From positions 18,735 to 82,734 of the forward strand of contig CAJTVD010000006.1 in assembly GCA_910579495.1 (NCBI GenBank): a stretch of DNA of 64,000 bases, read 5' to 3'. The stretch comes from an uncultured Lachnospiraceae bacterium. Lineage in GTDB: Bacteria; Bacillota; Clostridia; Lachnospirales; Lachnospiraceae. Positions 1 to 9,300 of this stretch are shown piece after piece (position 1 is the stretch's first letter; each line of letters opens with the position of its first letter). A model generated the notes under the pieces. That model saw only the letters and a program-made list of their open reading frames with translations. It did not search any database and was not told the DNA's origin. A program made the translations under genes and the position numbers.

Positions 1-945
1 CAGGCGGTTTACCCACTGGGTTGATGCGTCCATAGCTGTACGGCAAGCATTTGTCTGGTCCAGCGCATTGAGCATCACAAAATCGTGGATAGTTCCCTGA
101 ACCCGCAACGCTGTCACTTCCACGCCTGCACACCGGAGCTTTTCGCCAAAGGCTTCCCCTTCGCTGCGTAAAACATCCGCCTGGCCATTTATGATCATTG
201 TCGGAGGGAAACATCTAAGGCAGTCTATGCCAGCCCGGAGGGGAGATGCGGTTATCTGGTTTCTGTCTTCCATAGAAGCTGTATACTGCCGCCAGAACCA
301 TTTCATCCCTTCCCGATATAGATAATAGTCTGTTGCAAATTGATGGTAACTGGGCGTGTCAAAACAGGCGTTTGTTACCGGGTAATATAACAGCAGCCTG
401 TGGGGGCATGGCCCATGCCGCATGTCTGACATCAGAACCATAGCGATTGCCATGTTCCCACCCACACTGTCACCTGCCACTGTGGGCGTAATACCGTCTG
501 CTATCGAAAAACAATCCCCGATAATTTCCTTGATATGGGAAAAGATAAAATAGCACTGTTCGGTTGCTGTGGGGTATTTTGCTTCCGGTGACCGGCTGTA
601 TTCGGGGAATATGACCAGTGAACCCGTCCTTGCTGAAAGCTCCCTGACTAACTTTTCGTGTGTATGGAAGCTGCCAAACACCCAGCCTGCGCCATGGATA
701 TAGTATATAACGTTTCTGATTTTTTCGCCTTTAGGCGCAATAAAATATACCGGGATACTGCCCCACATCCCAGTGTTGACACAAACTGAGGATATATCGG
801 CGGGATATTTATATACCGGCGTATCCTGCATTTTCTCTAATGCCCTCCTGCCTTGCCCGGGAGGCATCTGAAAGATCAGCGGAGGCACAGAGCTTTGGTT
901 ACAGACAGCTTCTGCAGCAGGTTCCAACGGAACACATCGTTTCAT
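1..945 (-). CDS. Alpha/beta hydrolase, acetyl-esterase/HSL type, cut at window edge
   Basis: Read on the minus strand this frame is open for 315 codons and leaves the window without a stop, so the C-terminus is missing. It starts at an ATG with AAGGA about 10 nt upstream. HGAGW at residues 84-88 fits the oxyanion-hole motif of the hormone-sensitive-lipase family, GDSVGG at 158-163 is the nucleophile elbow (Ser160), Asp257 in a GQADVLR context and His287 in GTIHDF complete the triad. There is no signal peptide, so a cytoplasmic carboxylesterase or deacetylase is expected; the substrate cannot be told. It follows the ABC permease at 1060 by 114 bp on the same strand and could be the last gene of that operon. 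Confidence 0.85.
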   Translation of the reverse strand, partial: MKRCVPLEPAAEAVCNQSSVPPLIFQMPPGQGRRALEKMQDTPVYKYPADISSVCVNTGMWGSIPVYFIAPKGEKIRNVIYYIHGAGWVFGSFHTHEKLVRELSARTGSLVIFPEYSRSPEAKYPTATEQCYFIFSHIKEIIGDCFSIADGITPTVAGDSVGGNMAIAMVLMSDMRHGPCPHRLLLYYPVTNACFDTPSYHQFATDYYLYREGMKWFWRQYTASMEDRNQITASPLRAGIDCLRCFPPTMIINGQADVLRSEGEAFGEKLRCAGVEVTALRVQGTIHDFVMLNALDQTNACRTAMDASTQWVNRL

Positions 946-1059
946 ATTTCATTTTTCCTTTATGTTTTGGCTGGTTTTTATTATCATATGAAACTTTTCC
1001 GTTTTTGCATACCTGCCAGCAGCGCCGGGACATACTGGCATCCCAAATGGTTTGGTTAT

Positions 1060-3651
1060 TCAAAATTCTGAAACGTGAAGCTGCTCCACAATACTGCCCT
1101 TATGGAACTGGCGCAGTACCAGGGACGGCACCAGGGCGGCAAAGGCCAGAAGTATTATGCTGGTAATGATGGCAGGGGCCAGCGTTAAATGAAAGGTGAA
1201 ATTCCACCTTTTGTCTATAATACTGCGTACCAGCGTCAGATCCAGCAGCAATGACAGGGCAATTCCCAGGCTGGCCGCTCCCAGGGCGTACCAGAGCCCT
1301 TCCAGGGTCATCATTTGGGCCAGTTGTTTTTGGGTCATGCCAATGCTTTGCATTGTGGCAAATTCATGCCGCCTGGCCAAAATGGAAGTGATGAGCATAT
1401 TGACAAGATTCAAAATGCCTGCAAAGCCAAAAATCAGCCCTATTGCCCCGCCTACAAAGTGGATGATATTCCGGCTTGTCTGGGCAACGGCGCGGGCGGA
1501 ATCAGCGGAGAGATAGTTGATGCTCATATCTTTTGTTTCCATATAGTTATCCAAGAAGACCGACATATTCTTTCTCTGGCTTTCTTCAATGTCAAATGAA
1601 TATTTGTAGATCACAGGCTCGTCATAGATTTCCTTATAGATTTCAGTGGGCAGGTACAGGAATAACCCATCGCCGCCGACCCTCACAGGGCCGCCCACTG
1701 TGTACCCCACCTCTTCATCATCCCCATTTGTCACTGCTTTTGCTAGGACAGAAAATTCCTTTATCTGCTGGCCATTTTTATACACAGCTATCCGGTCCCC
1801 TGTTTCCAGGAGGTCAAAAACAGGATTCATGGCCTTGGTCCCCATCTTGCCTTTGACACCCAGCAGGACGCCTTCCCCATTGCACATCTGTCCATAAAGG
1901 ATATGGGGGTCTTTCTCCCCTTCCAGAATATTCATCCGCTCTATCGAGGCTTCCTCCATGCCATACACATTGCAGATTGGCTTCCCATCATCCCCGAGAT
2001 TGAACACCACACCGTTTTCGGTAACGCCTGTAAGGAGGCCGCTGTAAGGTGAGTTTGAACTGATGGGCAGCTCCACGTCAAAATCATAGGTCACATTGGT
2101 ATCCTCCAGGGTATTTTTATATACTGCTGTACCGTTTATAACGCCTTTTTGGGAAGAAATATCGGCGATGGTCTGTTCACTGAGGGCCATATCGCGGCTG
2201 GTAAACCCCTGCTGGTTACTCATAGACCCGGCGTTTAATATGGCGAAATCCGTGCGGATCATCTGCGCTACCTGCTTTTCGATATCCACACTGTTTGCTG
2301 CGGTCCCCACACAGTTTAACAGCACAACGCACAGCATTAGGGATATTATGATAAAAGCGCTGCGCCGTTTATTGCGGCCAAGGTTGGAAAGGGCCATTTG
2401 GGGGATGGTGGCAGTTTCCCTGCTGCGTTTTTTCTTCGCTTTTAACAGGCTGGTTTCCACATACCGGAAAGCCTGGGCTGGGGGGATGCCTGCTGCTGTC
2501 CTCACAGGCTTGCGGGTACTTAAAAAGACTGTAAAAGCTGTCAGGAAGGCGGCCGTTGCAAAGATGGAAAATGACGGGGAAATCTGGACTGCAATGTGGT
2601 TATATTCCGTATCAAGGGAGGACATGATCACCGGCATGGAAGAACGCCCAACCAAAAAACCTGCCAGAAGGCCAATGGGGAGCCCCATACATGTTAACCA
2701 GAGAGCCTGCCGGTTGATAAGCTCCTTTACCTGCCTGCGGCTCATGCCTATGGTGCGGTACAGCCCATACCGGCGGATATCCTGCATTACGGCGATATCA
2801 AAAACATTGTAGATTAAAAGATAACCGCAGAATACAAAGAGCAGAAGGAACATTGACCCTGCTGCCAGGGTTGTGCCATCAGGGGCTGGGTTTTTGGCCT
2901 GGTTGATAATGCCGGGAAGGTAATTAGGTGCCTGCATATCGTCGGGGCTGCCACCCTGGCTGCGGGAAAATTTATCAAGCTTTTCCTGGAGATGCAGCGT
3001 GTTGGTTACGGTAATGTCAGAAAAATAAACACCGGCCAGCTCTTTGTCCTGTTTATAGGTATTGCGGAAAATATCCGGGTTGGCATCCCGGAACGCTGTA
3101 CCTGCCACCAGGTAACTGACCTGGTCGCTTACGGACTCATACCAGCCTGATACTACCATTGGCAGTACATATTCTTTTCCATGGGCAGTAAAAGCGATTG
3201 TAATTTCGGCGCCTGTTTCCGGTTCAGCGCCCAAATCCCGCAGTGCCCGGTCAGATGTGACGACTTCGTTTGCTGCCTGGGGGAACCTGCCATGGGTGGG
3301 GGAGGCAAAGACAAGCTCTGCTTCCGTTTCATCCATCACGTCAAGTTCAACATTATGGCGGATGGTATTGGAAAGGAAGGCAACGGGCATACGCATCCCC
3401 GCGTTCTTTACAAAATCCTCTTTTTTCAGTGCCTCAAACTGTTCCAGGGACATGTTGTGGAGCTCCGCGTCCCCGCGGCTTAGTTTTAACATCTGCATGG
3501 TAAGGGAAAGGGACTGCATGGTCCCAGCCCCAATGGTAGTGACAGAGGTAAAAAGGGTGGCAGTGAGGGCAATCGCCAGCACTGCAATAAAGTTTTGGCC
3601 CCTGTTGGCGGCAAAGGTACGCCGTGTGAGGGTTTTTAACATTTCTTTCAT
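1060..3651 (-). CDS. ABC transporter permease with two FtsX domains
   Basis: An 863-residue membrane protein of the MacB/FtsX permease type. A first membrane segment at about 21-43 is followed by a roughly 220-residue extracytoplasmic domain, three segments at about 265-290, 318-336 and 361-378, then the same pattern again (about 430-450 and three near the C-terminus). This duplicated layout is typical of permeases that work with one ATPase in lipid, peptide or antibiotic export and resistance modules. An AGGAG lies 11 nt before the ATG. The gene sits 73 bp after its ATPase (3725-4417) and downstream of a two-component system, an arrangement that often means induction by a cell-envelope compound. 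The substrate is unknown. Confidence 0.88.
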   Translation of the reverse strand: MKEMLKTLTRRTFAANRGQNFIAVLAIALTATLFTSVTTIGAGTMQSLSLTMQMLKLSRGDAELHNMSLEQFEALKKEDFVKNAGMRMPVAFLSNTIRHNVELDVMDETEAELVFASPTHGRFPQAANEVVTSDRALRDLGAEPETGAEITIAFTAHGKEYVLPMVVSGWYESVSDQVSYLVAGTAFRDANPDIFRNTYKQDKELAGVYFSDITVTNTLHLQEKLDKFSRSQGGSPDDMQAPNYLPGIINQAKNPAPDGTTLAAGSMFLLLFVFCGYLLIYNVFDIAVMQDIRRYGLYRTIGMSRRQVKELINRQALWLTCMGLPIGLLAGFLVGRSSMPVIMSSLDTEYNHIAVQISPSFSIFATAAFLTAFTVFLSTRKPVRTAAGIPPAQAFRYVETSLLKAKKKRSRETATIPQMALSNLGRNKRRSAFIIISLMLCVVLLNCVGTAANSVDIEKQVAQMIRTDFAILNAGSMSNQQGFTSRDMALSEQTIADISSQKGVINGTAVYKNTLEDTNVTYDFDVELPISSNSPYSGLLTGVTENGVVFNLGDDGKPICNVYGMEEASIERMNILEGEKDPHILYGQMCNGEGVLLGVKGKMGTKAMNPVFDLLETGDRIAVYKNGQQIKEFSVLAKAVTNGDDEEVGYTVGGPVRVGGDGLFLYLPTEIYKEIYDEPVIYKYSFDIEESQRKNMSVFLDNYMETKDMSINYLSADSARAVAQTSRNIIHFVGGAIGLIFGFAGILNLVNMLITSILARRHEFATMQSIGMTQKQLAQMMTLEGLWYALGAASLGIALSLLLDLTLVRSIIDKRWNFTFHLTLAPAIITSIILLAFAALVPSLVLRQFHKGSIVEQLHVSEF

Positions 3652-3685
3652 AGGTATATGCTCTCCTGTATCTTTATTTGGTAAG

Positions 3686-3731
3686 AGTATACCTCTGTGG
3701 TGTTACAATTGTGGTACAGTAATGTTACAAT
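3686..3731 (-). promoter_or_regulatory. Direct repeat TGTTACAATT x2 with -10, before the permease
   Basis: TGTTACAATT occurs at 3701-3710 and again at 3723-3732 on the plus strand, exactly 22 bp apart (two helical turns). On the minus strand a TATACT (3686-3691) lies 9 bp beyond the second copy. Tandem boxes at this spacing upstream of a -10 resemble binding sites for OmpR-type response regulators. The site overlaps the end of the ATPase gene and would give the permease its own regulated promoter; the linked regulator at 5454-6140 is the natural candidate. That assignment is inference. Confidence 0.45.
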
Positions 3732-4417
3732 TTTGTACCTTTTGGCAGGCTCCTATTTTGAATGCGCCCATCCTGCAGGCAGACTACATGGTCCGCAAGC
3801 TGGGCGAGCTCCAGGTTATGGGTGATCATAACAAGGGTCTGGCGGAACCTTTCCGCAGTCATTTTCAGCAGCCCTGCCACGTTCTGGCTTGTTTTGATAT
3901 CAAAACTCCCCGTTGGCTCGTCGGCAAGAATAATGGCTGGCTTTGTAATCAGTGCCCTGGCAATGGCTGTACATTGCTGCCCGCCGCCGGAAAGCATATG
4001 GGGAAAATTGTTTAATTTGTCCTTAAGCCCCATGATTGCGGCCACTTCCCTGAAAAAGAACTTATCCGGGAGGCAATCATCCAGTGCAAGGGGGAATAAG
4101 ATATTTTCCCTGACTGTCAGTTCCGGGATCAGATTGTTGTCCTGAAAAACAAACCCTACTTTCCTGCGGCGGAAGATTGTAAGCTGCTCCTCGGTAAGCT
4201 TTGCCAGGTCAGTACCGTCAACCACAACTGTCCCTCCGTCGGGTTTATGCAGGCCGCCCATAAGATGGAGGAGGGTTGTCTTTCCGGAACCGGAAGCTCC
4301 GGTTATGGCGGTAAATTTACCTTTTTCAACACTTAGGCTTACTCCGTCTATGGCTTTTACCTGGCTGCAGCCAGTCCCAAAGTATTTTTTCAGGTGGTGT
4401 ACTGTTATGATATCCAT
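3725..4417 (-). CDS. ABC transporter ATP-binding protein, MacB/LolD-like
   Basis: A 230-residue ATPase starting at an ATG seven bases after AAAGGGG; a TTG two codons earlier is less likely. Walker A GASGSGKTT is at 40-48, the Q-loop glutamine near 92, Walker B with the catalytic Glu (ILADEPTG) at 163-170 and the switch His at 200. The signature motif reads LSGGGQQCTAIARA at about 142-155 where the family has LSGGQQQRVAIARA, so a conserved Gln and the following Arg are replaced by Gly and Cys. The gene follows the kinase gene by 19 bp and supplies energy to the permease at 1060-3651. Confidence 0.88.
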   Translation of the reverse strand: MDIITVHHLKKYFGTGCSQVKAIDGVSLSVEKGKFTAITGASGSGKTTLLHLMGGLHKPDGGTVVVDGTDLAKLTEEQLTIFRRRKVGFVFQDNNLIPELTVRENILFPLALDDCLPDKFFFREVAAIMGLKDKLNNFPHMLSGGGQQCTAIARALITKPAIILADEPTGSFDIKTSQNVAGLLKMTAERFRQTLVMITHNLELAQLADHVVCLQDGRIQNRSLPKGTKL

Positions 4418-4436
4418 TGCCAAGCCCCTTTCTTTT

Positions 4437-5450
4437 TCAGTTCAGCAGAAAGACAGAAAAAACAGTCCCCTTTCCGGCTTGTGACCTTACGCTGATATAT
4501 CCTTTTTGCAGGGTAATGATGCAGCGTGCCAGGTACAGCCCCAGGCCGACCCCTTCCTCCCCGGCGGTTTCCTGGGCCCGGTAGAACCGTTTGAATATAT
4601 CGTTATAGTGCTCAGGTGCGATCCCTGTGCCTGTATCTGCAATATCTATACGGGTATAAAACTGCCATGGGCGGACGGTGATATGGATCTTCCCGCCCTT
4701 TGGCGTATACTTTACCCCATTGTCCAGGATGTTTCCCAATGCCTCTGAAGTCCATTTGGGATCATGCCGCACTGCCAGGCGGCTGTCACATTCCACTTCA
4801 ATCTGTATGTCCTTTTGGTCTGCTTTTGGGCAAATGCCGCTGACTGCCTGGGCAATGGTATTGTATAAACTGCCGGTTTCCATATGCAGGGTAAAAGTGC
4901 CGGTTTCCAGGCGGGACATTTTGATCAGCGACTGCATCAGGAAGTCCAGTTTATTGATCTGGGATGCCATAGTGGTGAGGAATTCCTTCCGCTTATCATC
5001 CGTTAACTGGTGCTGCTGTAAAATATTGGTAAACATCTGGATATTTGCAATAGGCGTTTTCACCTGATGGGAGATATCGCTGACCAATTCCTGGATGGCC
5101 TGCTTGTCCTGCCGGTTCTGCCGCCCGTCTTCTTGCAGTTTATCATGAAACTGCATAAGCTTAAGCTGCACTTTAGAAGCCTGTGAGTCCTCGTAGGGAT
5201 GGTAATTTTCCGGCTCCCGCCCATCCATAAGGGCATCCATGGTTTCACAGATACTGTTTGCAAGGCCTGATTGCTGCCGTTGCTGTTCCCGGCCCCACAA
5301 AACCGCTGCAAGAAGGGCAAAAGCGCCCAGCGCGGACAAAATAACGGGCATAATATTGAAAGGGATGTATTTCCACAACAGGCTCAAAAGAAGAAGCAGC
5401 AGGCCTGGGGCAAACAGCAGCCTTTTTGAGGGGAAAGATTCTGGTTTCAT
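4437..5450 (-). CDS. Sensor histidine kinase with short membrane sensor
   Basis: A 337-residue kinase. Two membrane helices at about 11-27 and 31-51 have almost no loop between them, as in intramembrane-sensing kinases that listen to an associated ABC transporter. The phospho-acceptor His is H128 in SDISHQVKTPIAN, and the HATPase domain has the N-box (ILDNGVKYT) and G-boxes (DTGTGIAPEH, GVGLGLYL). The ATG has GAGGTG upstream and lies three bases after the stop of the response regulator, so the two are translationally close. It presumably phosphorylates Asp52 of the regulator at 5454-6140. Confidence 0.9.
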   Translation of the reverse strand: MKPESFPSKRLLFAPGLLLLLLSLLWKYIPFNIMPVILSALGAFALLAAVLWGREQQRQQSGLANSICETMDALMDGREPENYHPYEDSQASKVQLKLMQFHDKLQEDGRQNRQDKQAIQELVSDISHQVKTPIANIQMFTNILQQHQLTDDKRKEFLTTMASQINKLDFLMQSLIKMSRLETGTFTLHMETGSLYNTIAQAVSGICPKADQKDIQIEVECDSRLAVRHDPKWTSEALGNILDNGVKYTPKGGKIHITVRPWQFYTRIDIADTGTGIAPEHYNDIFKRFYRAQETAGEEGVGLGLYLARCIITLQKGYISVRSQAGKGTVFSVFLLN

Positions 5451-5453
5451 TTT

Positions 5454-6140
5454 TCACACCTCTTTGTTTTTCCACAGATAGCCCATTCCCCGGACAGTCT
5501 GGATGTAGGAATGGGAGGCATCCTCGATCTTGGCCCGCAGGCGGTTCATGGTTACAGTAAGTGTGTGGTCGTCAATATAGTTTCCCTCACAGTCCCACAG
5601 CTTTTCCAGCAGGAGCTGGCGGGTTACAATATTTCCGGCATTGCCTGTCAGAAGCCTTAACATCTTGTATTCATTAGGGGTGATGGCCAGCTTTTGCCCG
5701 CCTTTAACAGCTGTAAGGAGCTGGAAATCCAGATGCAGGAAGCCATCGTCATAACAATCCGGGGATTTTGCCGTAAGGGCGTTCCGGCGCAGTGCTACCT
5801 CTATGCGGCATTTCAGGATTTGTGTGTGAAAGGGTTTGGTAATGTAATCCTCTGCCCCCAGATTGAAACCTGCCAGGACATCCTCTTCCAAATCCTTGGC
5901 GGTGAGGAAAATCACTGGCAGCTTTGGCAGGAGTTCTTTGAATTCCCGGCAGAGGCCAAAACCATTTCCGTCAGGCAGGTTCACATCCAGGATTGCCAGG
6001 TCAAAGTGTTCGTTTTTTATAAGCTGCCTGGCCTTTTGGCAGTTATAAGATGCCACTGTCAGATAACCGCTTATATCCAGCTCAAAACATAGTCCGGCGC
6101 TTAAGGCCAGATCATCCTCAACTACTAAAATTTTTGCCAT
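5454..6140 (-). CDS. OmpR-family response regulator
   Basis: A 228-residue regulator: receiver domain 1-120 with the acidic pocket ED at 8-10, phospho-acceptor Asp52 in LAILDVNLPDG, Thr in FLTAKD and Lys in ITKPF, then a winged-helix DNA-binding domain ending in the usual RTVRGMGYLWK-type hairpin. It is first in a minus-strand operon with the kinase, ABC ATPase and permease. Likely targets are its own promoter and the tandem repeat at 3701-3732. Confidence 0.92.
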   Translation of the reverse strand: MAKILVVEDDLALSAGLCFELDISGYLTVASYNCQKARQLIKNEHFDLAILDVNLPDGNGFGLCREFKELLPKLPVIFLTAKDLEEDVLAGFNLGAEDYITKPFHTQILKCRIEVALRRNALTAKSPDCYDDGFLHLDFQLLTAVKGGQKLAITPNEYKMLRLLTGNAGNIVTRQLLLEKLWDCEGNYIDDHTLTVTMNRLRAKIEDASHSYIQTVRGMGYLWKNKEV

Positions 6141-6174
6141 ATATTTGCCGCCTTTGCTTTTTGTTATGAAACAA

Positions 6175-6203
6175 ATTATAACTTATTGCAGGAAAGGCTG
6201 CAA
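6175..6203 (-). promoter_or_regulatory. Sigma-A-type promoter for the two-component/ABC operon
   Basis: On the minus strand TTGCAG (6198-6203) and TATAAT (6175-6180) are separated by 17 bp, about 35 bp before the regulator start codon. It is a near-consensus vegetative promoter. Confidence 0.6.
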
Positions 6204-6326
6204 TCTCCATTGAGATTACGGAAATCAATATTTAAAACTGCGGCTTTCTGTGTTAAACTTATCCCATATTGATGGGCTTTGGGAGAAAATGGGCAGATTT
6301 AGAAGGCAGCGGTACAGGTGGTCATA

Positions 6327-9300
6327 ATGGAAAATATATTAGAACTTTTTGAAAAGGAAACAGCACAGTGGTTTCGGTCCGCCTTAGGAGAGCCTACGCC
6401 GGTGCAGAAGCTGGCGTGGCAGTATATAGCGGAGGGAAGCCATACATTGGTCTGTGCGCCTACCGGGACAGGAAAGACCCTTTCAGCTTTTCTTGTGTTC
6501 CTTGACCGGATGAAAGCCCAGGCAGTAAAGGGAGAGGGGAAGGGCGGGCTGGAGCTGATCTATGTTTCTCCCTTAAAGTCGCTGGCGGCGGATATCCGGG
6601 AGAACCTGGACCGTCCCCTGGAGGGCATCGGCGGGGCGGGGAAAATTACCATAGGCATCCGCACAGGGGATACGCCCCAAAGGGACAGGCAGCAAATGGT
6701 AAGGAAGCCGCCCCATATCCTGATTACTACGCCGGAGTCTTTGTATCTGATGCTTACCAGCAAAACAGGGCAGAATGTGCTTGCCACGGCAAAAGCAGTG
6801 ATATTGGACGAGCTGCATGTGCTGGTGGACACCAAAAGAGGGGCGCATCTGATGCTTTCCCTGGCGCGGCTGGATTTTCTGTGCAAAAGACCCCTGCAGC
6901 GCATTGGGCTGTCAGCTACCATTGAGCCTTTGGGGACTGCCGCCGCATACCTGGCGCCTGGGCAGGTGCAGGTGGCGGCACCCCTTATGGAGAAAAAAGT
7001 ACGTCTGGAGGTATTGTCCCCCTATGCAGACAATACCAGGGGCAGGAGGAAAGACCCTGTATGGGAGGAGCTGGGAAAGCTGGTGTTCCAGTACTGCCAA
7101 AGGGGCAGGAGCGTTATCGCCTTTGTGGAGGGAAGAAGGTATGCGGAGAAGCTGGCATATTATGTAAATCTTCTGGGAGGGGAGGGGTTCGCCCGGGTGC
7201 ACCACGGCAGCCTGTCAAAGGAGCAGCGGCAGCAGGTGGAGCTTTCCCTGCGGGAAGGGAGCCTGCGGCTTTTGTGCGCCACTTCCTCCATGGAGCTGGG
7301 AATTGACGTGGGGGAGATCGACCAGGTACTGCAGGTGGGCTGCCCCCGCACCATATCCGGCACGATGCAAAGGCTTGGGCGGGCGGGGCATAATCCCGGG
7401 CGGGTGAGCCTTATGTACCTGTTTCCCAGGACTGCGGCGGAATGCCTTTCCTGCGGCATGACTGCGGAGCTGGCAAGAAAAGGCATGGTGGAACGCCTGA
7501 ACCCGCCCTCAGAATGCCTGGACATACTTGCCCAGCATCTGGTCTCCATGGCGGCTTTTAGAAGCTATGGGCTGGATGAGGTGATGGAGATCCTTCCAAG
7601 GGCATGGCCTTTCCGGAACCTTACCAGGGAAGATGTGAGGTCGGTCCTGGGCATGCTGGCGGGGGACTATGAGCATCAAAGGGATATCCCTGCCCGCCCC
7701 AGGGTCTTGTATGACAGGATCAACGAGAGGGTGGAGGGGGACGGCTACAGCAGAATGCTGGCCATTTCAGCAGGAGGGACGATCCCGGATAAAGGGCTGT
7801 ATACGGTAAGGACCCAGGAAGGCGTGAAGCTGGGGGAGATGGATGAGGAATTTGTCTATGAGTCCCGCAGGGGCGACCGGTTCATCCTGGGCTCTTTCGC
7901 CTGGAGGATACTGGATATTGGCAAGGATGCCATAACGGTGGCTCCGGCGGCAATGGAAGGCGCCAGGCTTCCCTTCTGGAAAGGGGAGCTGAAAGGGCGG
8001 GACAAGCGCACAGGGGAAGCCTTTGGGCGTATCCTCCACTCCCTCCAGGAAGCCTATGGGCAGGGCGCGCTTTTGGAAAAACTGGAAGCCCTGGGGCTGG
8101 ACCAGGCGGCGGCCAGGCTTGCCTTTGGGTATCTGGAGCGGCAGATTATGGCGGTGGGAGGGCTGCCCGACCATAAGACGGTTGTGGTGGAACATTTCAG
8201 GGACTCTTCGGGAAACAGCCAGTTAATGGTCCACTCGGTTTTTGGGAGGAGGATCAATGCACCTCTGGCCCTGCTTGCAGCCCAGATAGCAGGGGAGGAG
8301 CTTGCCATGGAGATAGGGAGCGTGGACGAGGAGGACGGATTTTTACTGTATTCTTACAGCGGGACACACCTGCCGGAGGGCATCCTCCAAAGGGTGGACC
8401 CGGAAACCTGCCTCAGGCGGCTGGAGATCCTGCTTCCCGCTACCCCTGTGTTTAATATGGCATTCCGGTATAACAGCGGCAGGGCGCTGATGATGGGGGT
8501 AAGGAAAAACGGACGCCAGCCCCTGTGGATGCAGAGACTGCGAAGTGCGGAAATGCTGGAACAGACAGTGAGGGAAGAGGCCCATCCACTGATCAGGGAA
8601 ACCAGGAGGGAATGTATGCAGGAGCTTTGGGATGCCAGTGGATTAAGGGAGCTTCTGTGGGATATCCGCTCCGGCAGGGTGGGCGTAAGGGAGGTCTATT
8701 CCCAGATCCCGTCCCCTATGTCCCTTCCCCTGCAATGGGGGCAGGAGGCGGCGGTGATGTACGATTATGCCCCCACACCCAGGGGCATACATGGGGCGGT
8801 GGAGGAAGCGCTGAAAAAGGAGAAGGAGCTGCTCTCCCCCGGCAGGCAGGAACTGGCACAGGTGCAGCAGCGGGAAAAACTTCCCGGGGATGAAAAGCAG
8901 CTTCATTCCCTTTTGATGGCAGAAGGGGACCTGGCGGCGGGAGAGCTTCCGGTCCCGGTACAATGGCTGGCCAGCCTGGCTGCGCAGGGGAGGGTCTTGT
9001 ATCTGGAACAGGGCCTGTGGATCGCCGCAGAGCAGGAGGCGGAATATGCCGCCGCCTTTGGGGAAGATGGGGCTTCCAGGCAGCAGGGGCAGGGCGGGTG
9101 CCTGCAGGCGCGGCTTCCTGTGGTCAGGCGGATGCTCCGGTACAGAGGGGCCGCCAGCGCAGCCCAGACGGCCCAGCGTTACGGATTGCCTGTCCCTGAG
9201 GCGGAGGAGGCCTTGGAGGAGCTGTGCCGCCGGGAGGAGGCGGTAAAGCAGGAGGGCGTGTATTACCATGGGGCCTTATACCGCCGGGCAAGGGCCCGGA

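Noticed and set aside
2096..2812. 238-codon plus-strand frame within the FtsX permease
   Set aside because: It is the reverse shadow of the permease gene with no ribosome site or family resemblance.
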